64,000 nt of DNA, taken from assembly GCF_041529975.1 (NCBI RefSeq), contig NZ_CP168030.1, positions 3,410,001 to 3,474,000 on the forward strand. The letters run 5' to 3'. The translations under genes and the position numbers were made by a program. Under the pieces are notes generated by a model that was given only the letters and a program-made list of their open reading frames with translations, searched no databases and was not told where the DNA came from. Shown here one piece after another: positions 7,872 to 16,029 of this stretch (positions are counted from its first letter, which is position 1; each line of letters opens with the position of its first letter). This stretch comes from Microbacterium maritypicum. Its GTDB lineage: Bacteria > Actinomycetota > Actinomycetes > Actinomycetales > Microbacteriaceae.

Positions 7872-9095
7872 TCAGGGCTGGAACTGACCGTTGACGAGTT
7901 CGCCCGGCGGGATGAAGGCGAACTGCTCCGGGCCCACGTGCGGGCTGTGCGCATCCTCTTCGAAGGCGTAGAGACCCAGGATCGCGGTCTCGGCCGCCTT
8001 CTGGACGTCGGGGTCGATGAGTGCCGCGACCAGGGCGTCGGGGTCGTCGACTCCACCGGCCTTCTCCGCTGCGGCTTTGAAGAGCAGCGCCGAGTCGTAG
8101 TTGTACGCCAGGATCAGCGACGACTTGATGTCCCCGGCGGCGAGCATGCGCTCGACGGCCTCGTTGACCTTGGTGTCGTCCGGGTCGTACTGGGTGCTGG
8201 AGTACACCTGCATGGTGAGGTTCTTGACCTGGTCGGTGCCGAGCACGCCGTCGGGCGCGGGTGTGGCGATCAGACCGGTCGCGGCGACCGAGGAGTTGCC
8301 CATCACGGGAACATCCCACCCGAGCTTCTCCAGGCTCTGCAGCACGTAGCCGAGCGGTGCGCCGTAGGCGTCGAGCACGAGCACATCGGGGTCGCCCTGC
8401 TGCAGTGCGGAGAGCTGGGAGGTCATGTCGAGGGCGGCGTTGTCGAAGCCCTCGTTCCCGGTGACGGTGAATCCTGCATCCGTGAAGGTGGTCTCACCGA
8501 GCGAGCCGAAGAGCTCGCCGTAGGCGCTGGAGCCGTGCAGGATCGCGACGTCCTCGTAGCCGCGGTCGTCCATCTCGGCGACGAACGAGCCGAGGTAGTC
8601 GGGCACGGAGGCGCTGAGGTCGAAGCTGTAGGGGTTGACCGCGGGGTCACCGGATCCCGTCGTCGGGCCGATGTTGAACGAGACGATCTTGTTCTGCGTG
8701 AGGATCGGCAGCATCGCCTCGGTGATCGTGGAGGGGCCGGAGTTCATCACGAGGTCGGGCTTGCCCTCGGTGGCGATGTACTCGCGCAGCTTGGTCACGG
8801 CGACCGTCGGGTCGGCGTTGTCCTCGAGGTGGGTGATCTCGACCTCGCGGTCGAGGATCCCACCCATGTCGTTCACGGCGTCGACGGAGGCCAGGGCAGC
8901 CGTCACGGCCGTCGTCGCGTTGTCGGCGAGGATGCCCTCCGCGCCCATGCCGCCGAGCACCACGATCTTGATCGGGTCGTCGCCGCCGCCTTCGCCGCCA
9001 CCGTTCCCTGCGTCCGCGTCACCGGAGCAGCCGGCGAGGACCATCGTCGAGACCACGATCCCTGCGGCAACCGCCGCGAGTCTGTTGAACCGCAT
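7872..9095 (-). CDS. ABC transporter substrate-binding lipoprotein (HAAT/LivK type)
   Basis: A 407-residue protein with a lipoprotein signal peptide: MRFNR, a hydrophobic core and the lipobox LAGC with Cys23 as the lipidation site, followed by a Gly/Asp-rich linker. The mature part is a type 1 periplasmic-binding fold (IKIVVLGGMGAEG, IATEGKPDLVMNSGPS, YGELFGSLGETTF). It captures the substrate outside the membrane and feeds the LivH-LivMG-LivF importer. GAGAGAGG precedes the ATG. Its promoter gap carries operators B and C, shared with the divergent SDR. Homologues bind amino acids, amides, aromatic acids or urea; the ligand here is unknown. Confidence 0.92.
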   Translation of the reverse strand: MRFNRLAAVAAGIVVSTMVLAGCSGDADAGNGGGEGGGDDPIKIVVLGGMGAEGILADNATTAVTAALASVDAVNDMGGILDREVEITHLEDNADPTVAVTKLREYIATEGKPDLVMNSGPSTITEAMLPILTQNKIVSFNIGPTTGSGDPAVNPYSFDLSASVPDYLGSFVAEMDDRGYEDVAILHGSSAYGELFGSLGETTFTDAGFTVTGNEGFDNAALDMTSQLSALQQGDPDVLVLDAYGAPLGYVLQSLEKLGWDVPVMGNSSVAATGLIATPAPDGVLGTDQVKNLTMQVYSSTQYDPDDTKVNEAVERMLAAGDIKSSLILAYNYDSALLFKAAAEKAGGVDDPDALVAALIDPDVQKAAETAILGLYAFEEDAHSPHVGPEQFAFIPPGELVNGQFQP

Positions 9096-9134
9096 ATCCG
9101 AACCTCTCTCATCGTTGAGTTAGAGCGCTAGAGC

Positions 9135-9153
9135 GACCAAACGCTTGCTTAGT
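9135..9153. promoter_or_regulatory. operator-like site B (transporter operon side)
   Basis: ACCAAACGCTTGCTTAGT is an imperfect palindrome related to the other five sites of the island (half-site GCTTGCTT). It lies ~40 nt upstream of the binding-protein ATG on the minus strand, where it would overlap the transporter promoter. Confidence 0.5.
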
Positions 9154-9184
9154 AAATCACACCCGGACACTCCGAGCAACGCCC

Positions 9185-9204
9185 AACCGGTCAATTGCTT
9201 GGTT
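9185..9204. promoter_or_regulatory. operator-like palindrome C overlapping a -35 box
   Basis: AACC-N3-CAATTG-N3-GGTT is a 20-bp interrupted palindrome (14 of 20 positions symmetric). Its right end TTGGTT (9199-9204) is a good -35 element for the promoter of the SDR gene at 9235, so a bound protein should block RNA polymerase. Confidence 0.55.
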
Positions 9205-9227
9205 ACGATTCGGACACCTGTTAGATT
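9199..9227 (+). promoter_or_regulatory. sigma-70-type promoter of the SDR gene at 9235
   Basis: TTGGTT at 9199-9204 and TAGATT at 9222-9227 are separated by exactly 17 bp. Transcription would start at about 9234-9235, the A of the ATG, giving a leaderless mRNA. No Shine-Dalgarno is present, which agrees with this. Confidence 0.6.
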
Positions 9228-9234
9228 CCGGCTC

Positions 9235-10014
9235 ATGGACACTGCACAGACTTCTGAGAACCGCTCTCTCCGCGACCTTCCCGGCATCGCCGTCGTGACC
9301 GGCGGGACCGGCGGAATCGGCTCCGCCATCGCCCGGAAGCTCGCCGCCGAAGGGGTGCGCGTCGCGATCACCCATCGCTCCGAGCCGTCGCCCGAGCTGC
9401 TCGCCGCTCTCGGCGCGCACGGCGAAGCCCACCGACTCGACGTGCGCGACGAGGCCGGCGCAGCCGCCCTCGTCGCCGACCTCGTCGAGCGCCACGGCGC
9501 CGTGCACACGGTCGTGCATGCCGCCGGCCCGCACGTGCCGATGCTGCACCTGTCGAAGGTCTCGGTCGAGCAGTTCGCCCGACAGGTCGACGACGATCTC
9601 GTCGGCTTCTTCGTCGTGGCGAAGGCCTTCCTCCCGGCGCTGCGTGCTGCATCCGGATCGCTCACCGTCGTCACCAGCGCCGGGACGCGGCGGTACCCCG
9701 TGCGGGACGGACTGTCGGTCGCGCCGAAGGGCGCAGTGGAGGCGCTGGCTCGTGGACTCGCCGCCGAGGAGGGGCGCTTCGGCGTGCGCGTGAACGCGGT
9801 CGGACCGGGGATGCTGTGGGACGGGATGTCGGCCCGGTTGATGGCCTCCGGAGACCTGGATGAGCGTGCGCTCGAGGTGGCGACCCGGAACATCCCGCTC
9901 CGCCGATTCGGCACCGCGGGCGACATCGCCGCCGCCGTGTCGTTCCTCGCCTCCCCGTCGGCGGGGTTCATCACCGGCCAGAAGCTCGACGTCGACGGCG
10001 GGTTCGGTCTCTGA
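9235..10014 (+). CDS. SDR family protein lacking the catalytic tyrosine
   Basis: This 259-residue protein has the SDR NAD(P)-binding signature TGGTGGIGSA, a VHAAGPH stretch in place of NNAG, and the C-terminal TGQKLDVDGG. Ser148 and Lys165 align with the catalytic Ser and Lys, but the tyrosine four residues before the lysine is Ser161 (SVAPK). A nearby Tyr154 is too far for the classical geometry. The protein may be an enoyl-reductase-like variant, use another acid, or be non-catalytic. It is transcribed alone, divergent from the transporter operon, from a promoter that overlaps operator C. ATG 9235 is chosen because of the leaderless promoter geometry. Confidence 0.85.
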   Translation: MDTAQTSENRSLRDLPGIAVVTGGTGGIGSAIARKLAAEGVRVAITHRSEPSPELLAALGAHGEAHRLDVRDEAGAAALVADLVERHGAVHTVVHAAGPHVPMLHLSKVSVEQFARQVDDDLVGFFVVAKAFLPALRAASGSLTVVTSAGTRRYPVRDGLSVAPKGAVEALARGLAAEEGRFGVRVNAVGPGMLWDGMSARLMASGDLDERALEVATRNIPLRRFGTAGDIAAAVSFLASPSAGFITGQKLDVDGGFGL

Positions 10015-10054
10015 GCGTCCGACACAGACGGGGCTCACGCCCGCACCGTGATGC

Positions 10055-10627
10055 TCATCGCATGCCGCTCAGGCGCTCGATGAGCCAGTCGATGCGGGCG
10101 GCCTCGTCGCGGGAGAACCGCTCGGACCACTCGAGCGCCACACCGGAGAAGCGCCAGGCATCCTCCCGCTGCGCCCCTCGCGCGTGGGCAGCCGCCTCGT
10201 CCGCGGTCCGCAGAGCCTCGTCGCGGTAGGCGGCCAGGCTCTCCCTCAGGCGATCGAGGTCGCCGTTGTGCGCGGCCCACAGGCGCAGGATGTGCGAGTG
10301 CTTGAGCACCACCGGTTCCGCGGGGATCTCGTCGGACCAGCGGCGCATGTTCCTGCGCCCCCGATCAGTGATCCCGTACAACCGCCGGCTCTTCGCCGCG
10401 TGCGTCTGCTCCACCCGTGACTCCGCGAGGCCGAGCCCCTCGAGCCGTCGCAGCTCCGTGTAGATCTGGCTCTGCGAGGGCGCCCAGTAGAAGTAGGCGA
10501 GGCTCTGATCGGCCCACTGCTTGACGTCGTATCCCGACAGCTCGGTGTCGAAGGACAGGATGCCGAGCACGGCCCAGCTCGTCGCGGGCAGATCGGGCCG
10601 GTCGTCGGTGTCTTCGTGGTCGCTCAC
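10055..10627 (-). CDS. PadR family transcriptional regulator
   Basis: A 190-residue regulator. The N-terminal ~85 residues form the PadR winged helix (TSWAVLGILSF, SGYDVKQWAD, YFYWAPSQSQIYTELRRLEGLGL), and the C-terminal half is the helical Vir/PadR_C dimerisation region with two long charged helices. PadR proteins are usually repressors released by aromatic acids or hydrophobic ligands. GTG 10627 follows GAGGAGG at a proper distance. The gene is divergent from the hydrolase-monooxygenase operon, with a perfect palindrome between them, so it likely represses itself and that operon. Confidence 0.9.
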   Translation of the reverse strand: MSDHEDTDDRPDLPATSWAVLGILSFDTELSGYDVKQWADQSLAYFYWAPSQSQIYTELRRLEGLGLAESRVEQTHAAKSRRLYGITDRGRRNMRRWSDEIPAEPVVLKHSHILRLWAAHNGDLDRLRESLAAYRDEALRTADEAAAHARGAQREDAWRFSGVALEWSERFSRDEAARIDWLIERLSGMR

Positions 10628-10667
10628 TTGACCTCCTCGTCGATGAGTGAGATATTCCTGATCGTAC

Positions 10668-10684
10668 TATGACTAACAGTCATA
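10668..10684. promoter_or_regulatory. PadR operator: perfect palindrome TATGACT-N3-AGTCATA
   Basis: A 17-bp inverted repeat with two perfect 7-bp arms and a 3-bp spacer (AAC) sits 40 nt upstream of the padR GTG and 24 nt upstream of the hydrolase start. Symmetric ATGAC/GTCAT sites match the known preference of PadR proteins (for example ATGT-N8-ACAT-like sites) in general form. Binding is inferred. Confidence 0.65.
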
Positions 10685-10708
10685 CCGCTGCTGATCGAAG
10701 GAGATCAT

Positions 10709-11635
10709 GTGGACGAGACGACCCGGATGCTGGAGCTGCTGAACGCGAGTTTCCCGCGGCTGGCGACGATGGACCCCCTCGACGGACGGGCTGCCGCCGA
10801 CGAGCGGATCCGTCCGGCGACGAACCTCGACGACGTCGCAGCGACGGATGACGGGGTGGTGGATGCCGGAACCCACGGCATCCCGATCCGCACGTACCAC
10901 CCGCGCGAGCGGCGACCGGATGCGCCGACCACGGTGTACGCGCACGGCGGCGGTTTCCTGCACGGCTCGATCGCCGGACACGACGGCTTCTGCCGGCGAT
11001 GGGCCCGCGCCACCGGCGCCACCGTCGTCTCAGTCGACTACCGCCTCGCTCCCGAAGCCGGTCCCGGCGCGGCGCGCGACGACGTGATCACCGCGGCGGA
11101 CTGGGCCGTCGAGGCCGGACTCGGGGCGCACGGGCTCCTCCTCGCGGGCGACAGCTCGGGCGGCAACGTCGCGGCCGGCGCGGCGATCGGCCTCCGCGAT
11201 CGCGGCGCGAGCCCGGTCGTCGCACAGGTGCTGCTCTACCCGTTCCTCGATCCGACGATGTCCTCCGAGAGCCACCGCGCGAGGGCGACCGGCTACTTCG
11301 TCACATCCGAGCTCCTGGCGCACTACTGGCGCACCTTCCTCGGTGAGCGGCCGGGCCGCTTCGACGCCGACGTCACCCCGCTCGCGGTCGACGACCTCGC
11401 AGGACTCCCGCCCGCGATCGTCGTCACCGCCGGCCTCGACCCCCTGTGCGACGAGGGCGCCGACTACGCCCGGCGGCTCCGTTCCGCCGGCGTCCCGGTG
11501 ACACTCCGTCACCACCCCGGTCAGTTCCACGGCTTCCTGACCATCCCCGGCTACGGCCCCGGCATGAGCGCCGCCGAGATCCTGTGGAGCGACCTCCGCT
11601 CCCTGACCAGCCCCGACCCGAAGGACCGCAGATGA
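10709..11635 (+). CDS. alpha/beta hydrolase, hormone-sensitive-lipase type
   Basis: A 308-residue hydrolase with the HSL-family oxyanion motif HGGG (residues 79-82), the nucleophile elbow GDSSG with Ser149, an Asp in TAGLDPLCDEG and the His in GQFHGF. It hydrolyses esters or lactones in the cytoplasm. GTG 10709 is supported by GAAGGAG 6-9 nt upstream; the overlapping ATG at 10707 is in another frame. It overlaps the Baeyer-Villiger monooxygenase gene by ATGA, and such pairs are typical for opening the lactone or ester that a BVMO makes. The substrate is inferred from this pairing. Confidence 0.9.
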   Translation: MDETTRMLELLNASFPRLATMDPLDGRAAADERIRPATNLDDVAATDDGVVDAGTHGIPIRTYHPRERRPDAPTTVYAHGGGFLHGSIAGHDGFCRRWARATGATVVSVDYRLAPEAGPGAARDDVITAADWAVEAGLGAHGLLLAGDSSGGNVAAGAAIGLRDRGASPVVAQVLLYPFLDPTMSSESHRARATGYFVTSELLAHYWRTFLGERPGRFDADVTPLAVDDLAGLPPAIVVTAGLDPLCDEGADYARRLRSAGVPVTLRHHPGQFHGFLTIPGYGPGMSAAEILWSDLRSLTSPDPKDRR

Positions 11636-13230
11636 TCCCCGAACACGACGTCATCATCGTCGGCGCCGGCTTCGCCGGCCTATACTCCACGATCCACGCC
11701 GAGCGGGCGGGACTCGACATCCTCGGCCTCGAGGCCGGTGACGACGTGGGCGGCACCTGGTACTGGAACCGCTACCCGGGCGCCCGCTGCGACGTCGAGA
11801 GCATCGACTACTCGTTCTCGTTCGACGACGCCCTGCAGCGCGAGTGGCGCTGGAGCGAGCGCTACGCGACGCAGCCCGAGATCCTGCGTTACCTGAACCA
11901 CGTCGCCGATCGGTTCGACGTCCGCCGTCACTACCGCTTCGGCGAGCGTCTCGCCGCCGCGTCCTGGGACGAGCGGGCGCAGCGCTGGGACGTGCGCACG
12001 GAGTCCGGCTTCCAGGCCTCGGCACGCTGGCTGGTGATGGCGACGGGCGGGCTCTCGAAGCCGCAGCTGCCCGACCTTCCCGGTCGCGACGACTTCGCGG
12101 GTGAGGTCCTGCAGACCTCGGCCTGGCCGGAGGATCCGGTCGACCTGCGTGGCAAGCGGGTCGCCGTGATCGGCACCGGCTCCTCGGGGGTGCAGGCGAT
12201 CCCGCTGATCGCACAGGATGCCGCGGAGCTCACGGTGTACCAGCGCAGCGCGAACTACAGCGTGCCCGCGTTCAACCGGACTCTCGACGATGACGAGTGG
12301 CAGCGACAGCAGGACGACCTGGCGCGTCGGCGCGAGCTCTCCTGGAACGGCGCCGCGGGGTCTCCCTGGACGAGCCACCCCGTCCCTTTCGCCGACGCCG
12401 ACGAGCACGAGCGCCGCGCGGTGTTCGAGGAGAGCTGGACACGCGGCGGCGTGCTCTTCGCCAAGGCGTTCCAGGGGCTCACCGTCGACCCGGTGATCAA
12501 CGACGCCGCCCGGGTCTTCTTCGAGCAGAAGCTCGCCGAGAGGGTGCCGGATCCCGAGACGCGTGAATCCCTCACACCGCGCGACCACCCGGTCGGCACC
12601 AAGCGCATCTGCACCGACACCGGCTACTACGAGACGTTCAACGAGCCGCACGTCGCGCTGGTGGACCTGCGCCGGGAACCCCTCGCCGCAGTGACCGCGA
12701 CCGGTATCCGCACGGCAGACGAGCACCGCGAGCACGACGTGATCGTGTACGCCACGGGCTTCGACGCCATGACCGGCGCGCTCACCGCGATCGACATCCG
12801 CGGACGCGACGGCCGATCGCTGCGCGAGGAGTGGACCGGCTTCCCCTCGACCTATCTCGGCATCGCCCTGCCCGGGTTCCCGAACCTGCTGGTGCTGAAC
12901 GGCCCCGGCAGCCCCAGCGTGCTGTCGAACATGGCACTCACCTCGGAGCAGCAGGGCGACTACGCGCTGCGGATCATCGCGCACTGCCGACAGCAGGGGC
13001 ACACGTCGATCGAGGCGCGGTCCGACGCGGCGGCCGCCTGGACGGCGCACTCCCTCGAGCTCGCCGACCGCACCCTCTTCGGATCGGCGCCGTCGTGGTA
13101 CACCGGCTCGAACATCGCCGGCAAGGCACGGGGGTTCCTGCCGTACATCGGCGGCTTCAAGAACTACATCGATCGGTGCGAGGAGGTCGCGGCAGCCGAC
13201 TACCGCGGTTTCGTGCTCTCCTCGCGGTGA
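11632..13230 (+). CDS. Baeyer-Villiger-type flavin monooxygenase with variant fingerprint
   Basis: A 532-residue type I flavoprotein monooxygenase. The N-terminus has the FAD-binding GAGFAGLYS motif, followed by GGTWYWNRYPGARCDVES, which matches the BVMO motif GGxWxxxxYPGxxxD. The NADPH-binding GTGSSGVQ lies near residue 182. The BVMO fingerprint FxGxxxHxxxW is present with correct spacing as F155-G157-Q161-W165, but the central His is Gln161 (codon CAG at 12112-12114). Length and architecture are those of cyclohexanone or phenylacetone monooxygenase relatives. It is expected to insert oxygen next to a ketone. The His-to-Gln change could alter NADPH use or chemistry. It is coupled to the hydrolase gene upstream. 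Confidence 0.88.
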   Translation: MIPEHDVIIVGAGFAGLYSTIHAERAGLDILGLEAGDDVGGTWYWNRYPGARCDVESIDYSFSFDDALQREWRWSERYATQPEILRYLNHVADRFDVRRHYRFGERLAAASWDERAQRWDVRTESGFQASARWLVMATGGLSKPQLPDLPGRDDFAGEVLQTSAWPEDPVDLRGKRVAVIGTGSSGVQAIPLIAQDAAELTVYQRSANYSVPAFNRTLDDDEWQRQQDDLARRRELSWNGAAGSPWTSHPVPFADADEHERRAVFEESWTRGGVLFAKAFQGLTVDPVINDAARVFFEQKLAERVPDPETRESLTPRDHPVGTKRICTDTGYYETFNEPHVALVDLRREPLAAVTATGIRTADEHREHDVIVYATGFDAMTGALTAIDIRGRDGRSLREEWTGFPSTYLGIALPGFPNLLVLNGPGSPSVLSNMALTSEQQGDYALRIIAHCRQQGHTSIEARSDAAAAWTAHSLELADRTLFGSAPSWYTGSNIAGKARGFLPYIGGFKNYIDRCEEVAAADYRGFVLSSR

Positions 13231-13284
13231 CGGCGCCCCGGTGGTCGGGGCTGGCCTTCGACCTTCCGCAGCGCTAGAGTCAAA

Positions 13285-13298
13285 CAAGCAAATGCTTG
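13285..13298. promoter_or_regulatory. operator-like palindrome D: CAAGCA-AA-TGCTTG
   Basis: This is the most symmetric of the six related sites, with perfect 6-bp arms around AA. It lies directly upstream of the AAAGGAG ribosome site (13302-13308) of the SDR gene. TAGAGT at 13275-13280 is a plausible -10 box, so the palindrome would cover the transcription start. Confidence 0.6.
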
Positions 13299-13314
13299 GG
13301 CAAAGGAGCGCGGT

Positions 13315-14058
13315 ATGGGTGCAGTCGACCTCGGATTCACAGCAGGAGACGCGGTGCTCATCACCGGCGCCGGGAGCGGCATCGGGCGGGCCACCGCCGT
13401 GCATGCGGCAGAACTCGGTCTCGCCGTCAGCCTCTGGGACCTGAATCCGACGGGCCTCGACGAGACCGCCGAGCAGGTGCGCGCGACAGCCCCCGCCGTG
13501 CACACCTGGGTGGCAGACGTGTCGGACGACGCGGCCGTGGACGCCGGGTTCACCGATGCGGTGCGCGCGCTCGGGCCGATCCGCTACCTCCACAACAACG
13601 CCGGGCCGGCATCCGCGTCAGAGATCCCCTTCGACCGGGCACTGGAGATCTGCGTGGGGAGCGTGCGCCGCATGACCGACACGTGGGCGGCCACCGGCCC
13701 CGGCGAGGGAGCCGCGATGGTCGCCACCACCTCGGTCGCCGGCAACCTCGTCGGCACCGACAACGCCTGGTACTCGGCATCCAAGGCCGCGATCATGGGC
13801 TACGTCCGCCACCTCGCCGCCCACCGCTCGGCGGAGTTCCGCTCCAACGGCGTGGCACCGGGCATGACCGATACCCCGCGGCTGGCGGGCTTCGCGGGAA
13901 GCGAGACCGGGCAGCGCGTACTCACCCGCATCCCCCTTCAGCGCATGGCCACACCCGACGACATCGCGTGGGCCGCACTGTTCCTGTTCTCCCCGCTCGC
14001 CGGCTACATCAACGGCGTCTTCCTCCCGGTCGACGGCGGCTGGACGGTGACGCAGTGA
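13315..14058 (+). CDS. SDR family oxidoreductase
   Basis: A 247-residue short-chain dehydrogenase with TGAGSGIGRAT, NNAGP, the serine of TTSVAGN and an intact YSASK motif; the C-terminus FLPVDGGW is typical of the family. It should be an active NAD(P)-dependent alcohol or ketone oxidoreductase. AAAGGAG precedes the ATG. It is the first gene of an operon with a 4HBT thioesterase and an NTF2-like protein, joined by GTGA overlaps, and is controlled by operator D. The stereochemistry and substrate are unknown. Confidence 0.9.
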   Translation: MGAVDLGFTAGDAVLITGAGSGIGRATAVHAAELGLAVSLWDLNPTGLDETAEQVRATAPAVHTWVADVSDDAAVDAGFTDAVRALGPIRYLHNNAGPASASEIPFDRALEICVGSVRRMTDTWAATGPGEGAAMVATTSVAGNLVGTDNAWYSASKAAIMGYVRHLAAHRSAEFRSNGVAPGMTDTPRLAGFAGSETGQRVLTRIPLQRMATPDDIAWAALFLFSPLAGYINGVFLPVDGGWTVTQ

Positions 14059-14495
14059 TCGAGGTCGACCCGCGACCGATCATCCACTCGCACAGGGTGC
14101 GCCTCAGCTATGCCGACACCGACCCGGCCGGCATCCTGTACTACGCCGCGTGGTTCCCCAAGATGGAGGGCCTGCAGTCGGAGTTCCTGTTCCTGCAGGG
14201 GCTGCGTCAGGACACCCTCATCGAGCGCTTCGGGTGGTGGACGGTGTCGCGGGCCACGACCTGCGAGTACCTGGCCGCCGCACGTCTGTTCGACGAGATC
14301 CGGATCGACCTGCGGATGGGTCGGATCGGGAGCACCTCGTTCCGGTTCGCGTTCGAGATGACCAGGATCGAGGACGACGCGCTCGTCGCTCGTGCCGAGA
14401 ACACCGTCGTCACGGTCTCCCCCGAACAGGATCCGGTTCCCATCCCCGCCGACCTGCGCGCGCACCTGCGGCGCTGGGCCGGGGAGGCGCCGTGA
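14055..14495 (+). CDS. acyl-CoA thioesterase, 4-hydroxybenzoyl-CoA thioesterase type
   Basis: A 146-residue single hotdog-fold protein with the 4HBT active-site region YADTDPAGILYYAAWF, where the Asp of DPAG is the likely catalytic residue. It would hydrolyse an acyl-CoA or aryl-CoA to the free acid and CoA, either to recycle CoA from a dead-end intermediate or as a pathway step. The start codon GTG overlaps the stop of the SDR (GTGA). The residues VEVDPRPIIHSHRVRLSYAD at the N-terminus are a common start for the family. Confidence 0.85.
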   Translation: MIEVDPRPIIHSHRVRLSYADTDPAGILYYAAWFPKMEGLQSEFLFLQGLRQDTLIERFGWWTVSRATTCEYLAAARLFDEIRIDLRMGRIGSTSFRFAFEMTRIEDDALVARAENTVVTVSPEQDPVPIPADLRAHLRRWAGEAP

Positions 14496-14926
14496 ACGTC
14501 GACCTGCAGGCCATCGGCGATCGGCAGGAGATCGCGATGCTCCTCGCGCGCATCGCCCAACTGGCGGATGCCGGCGACCCCGGGCAGTACATCGACTGCT
14601 TCACCCCGGATGCCGTCTGGGACCTCACCGATGCCACGGACCTCCCGATGGATGTGCAGACCATCTCCGGTCGTGCCGCCCTCCTCGCCGGCGTGCAGGA
14701 GCGCCGCGCCGCGGGCATCCAGGGGCCGGGCACGCACACCCGTCACGACGTGTCGAGCATCACGGTCGAGGTCGCCGGCGATCGGGCGACCGCGCGTTCG
14801 TACTTCCGCTACTACCGGGGCACCGACGGCATCCCGACGCTGGCCGCCATGGGCGTCTATGCCGACGTGTTCGTGCGGGGCGAGTCCGGCTGGCGACTGC
14901 ACCGCCGCGAGATCAGCCGCGGCTGA
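14492..14926 (+). CDS. nuclear transport factor 2 / SnoaL-like protein
   Basis: The third NTF2-like protein of the island, 144 residues. It starts with the helix DRQEIAMLLARIAQLADAGDPGQYIDCF, followed by TPDAVWDL and the strands SSITVEVAGDRATARSYFRYY and DVFVRGESGWRLHRREI. The GTG start overlaps the thioesterase stop. The 3' end overlaps the convergent hydrolase gene by 14 nt. It shows little obvious similarity to the two paralogues at 3.3-4.4 kb apart from the fold pattern, so it probably has a different partner or substrate. Confidence 0.75.
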   Translation: MNVDLQAIGDRQEIAMLLARIAQLADAGDPGQYIDCFTPDAVWDLTDATDLPMDVQTISGRAALLAGVQERRAAGIQGPGTHTRHDVSSITVEVAGDRATARSYFRYYRGTDGIPTLAAMGVYADVFVRGESGWRLHRREISRG

Positions 14927-15947
14927 GCCACGCTGCCGCACGCCCGCTGCGGACCAGACCGAGGTGCATCTCGGTCTGACGCAGCGCCGAGTGCAGCCAG
15001 AACCCGTCGAGCCCGTGCCAGCCCGAGGTCCAGGTGAGCCTGCTCGCGTAGGCCCACACCGATCGGTCACCGAGTTCCGCGGCGAGCGCCGCCACCTCTC
15101 CGGCGCGACGCAGGTGGTGGGCGGCTATCCGTGCGCGGCGTGCCGCGAGCCCGGTGAAGCGGAACTCGTGTCCGGGCAGCACCGTGAAGTCGTCGAACTC
15201 GGCGAGGCGGTCGAGCGACGCCAGCAGGTCGCCCATCGGCTCGTCCCCCGCGAGCACACCGATGCCGACACCGGAGTAGATGCGCGGCAGCACGTGATCG
15301 CCGGTGAAGAGCAGGCGGGCGTCACGGTCGGCGAGACAGATGTGCCCGCCCGTGTGACCCGGGGTCGCGATGACCTCGAGCCGCCTGCCAGCGAGCTCCA
15401 GCACGTCGCCGTCACCCACGAGCAGGTCGGGCTCGACGTCGCCCGTGAGCGACGGCCGTGTGAACGAGGCCAGCAGTTCGTCATGACGCCCGTCCGGCAC
15501 GCCCCATCGCGCCAGAGTGGCCCGATACGACTCGGGGTCCCGCGCCGCAGGATCGACGGCCGCGGCGAGCACCCGTCGCTCGGCGGCGGACATCACGATC
15601 CGCGCACCGGTGAGCGTCCGCACGCGTTCGGCGAGACCGAGATGATCGGGGTGGTGGTGGGTGACGACGACCGTCGCGATGTCGGGCAGCGACCGTCCGG
15701 CCACCCTCACCGCCCGCTCGATGCGCCCGAGATTCGCCGCGGTGTCCCACCCGGGGTCGACCAGATGCACCCCATCGTCGCCGACGAGCGCGTAGGCGAG
15801 CGTGCCGGGGAGAGTCCCTTCCGGGATCGCCACGGGGATGCCCCAGAGACCGTCGCCGAGGTCGGCCGCGTCGCGCAGGAGACCGGCTTCCCAGGCGTCA
15901 CGCTCGGCCTCATCGACGGGGACGACGTCATCCGCTCGGCTGCTCAT
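14913..15947 (-). CDS. metallo-beta-lactamase fold hydrolase
   Basis: A 344-residue MBL-fold protein with the zinc motif HxHxDH as H97-H98-H99-P-D101-H102, a further metal ligand in TPGHTGGHICL, and DARLLFTGDHVLPR. Members act as thioesterases, lactonases or glyoxalase II-like enzymes. The C-terminal ~100 residues (GLAARRARIAAHHLRRAGEVAALA and following) form the helical tail typical of the LACTB2-like/acyl-CoA-associated group. It is divergent from the MFS/OYE operon, with operator E between them. Lactone or thioester cleavage is plausible in this pathway, but the substrate is not known. Confidence 0.87.
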   Translation of the reverse strand: MSSRADDVVPVDEAERDAWEAGLLRDAADLGDGLWGIPVAIPEGTLPGTLAYALVGDDGVHLVDPGWDTAANLGRIERAVRVAGRSLPDIATVVVTHHHPDHLGLAERVRTLTGARIVMSAAERRVLAAAVDPAARDPESYRATLARWGVPDGRHDELLASFTRPSLTGDVEPDLLVGDGDVLELAGRRLEVIATPGHTGGHICLADRDARLLFTGDHVLPRIYSGVGIGVLAGDEPMGDLLASLDRLAEFDDFTVLPGHEFRFTGLAARRARIAAHHLRRAGEVAALAAELGDRSVWAYASRLTWTSGWHGLDGFWLHSALRQTEMHLGLVRSGRAAAWLSRG

Positions 15948-15956
15948 CCCGCCACC

Positions 15957-15970
15957 CTAGCAATCGCTTG
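15957..15970. promoter_or_regulatory. operator-like site E (MBL hydrolase / MFS divergent gap)
   Basis: CTAGCAATCGCTTG matches the island consensus CAAGC-N4-GCTTG in 9 of the 10 conserved positions. It lies 10 nt upstream of the minus-strand ATG and ~60 nt upstream of the plus-strand GTG, in position to control both. Confidence 0.5.
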
Positions 15971-16029
15971 TTCATTTGACGAGATCCGGATAGCCTGACG
16001 ACAGGGACGGCGCTCCTGCGAGTGGAACG

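Noticed and set aside
13235..13251. GCCCCG-N5-CGGGGC hairpin after the BVMO gene as a terminator
   Set aside because: Only six base pairs and no T-run; too weak to call, though it might slow read-through into the next operon.
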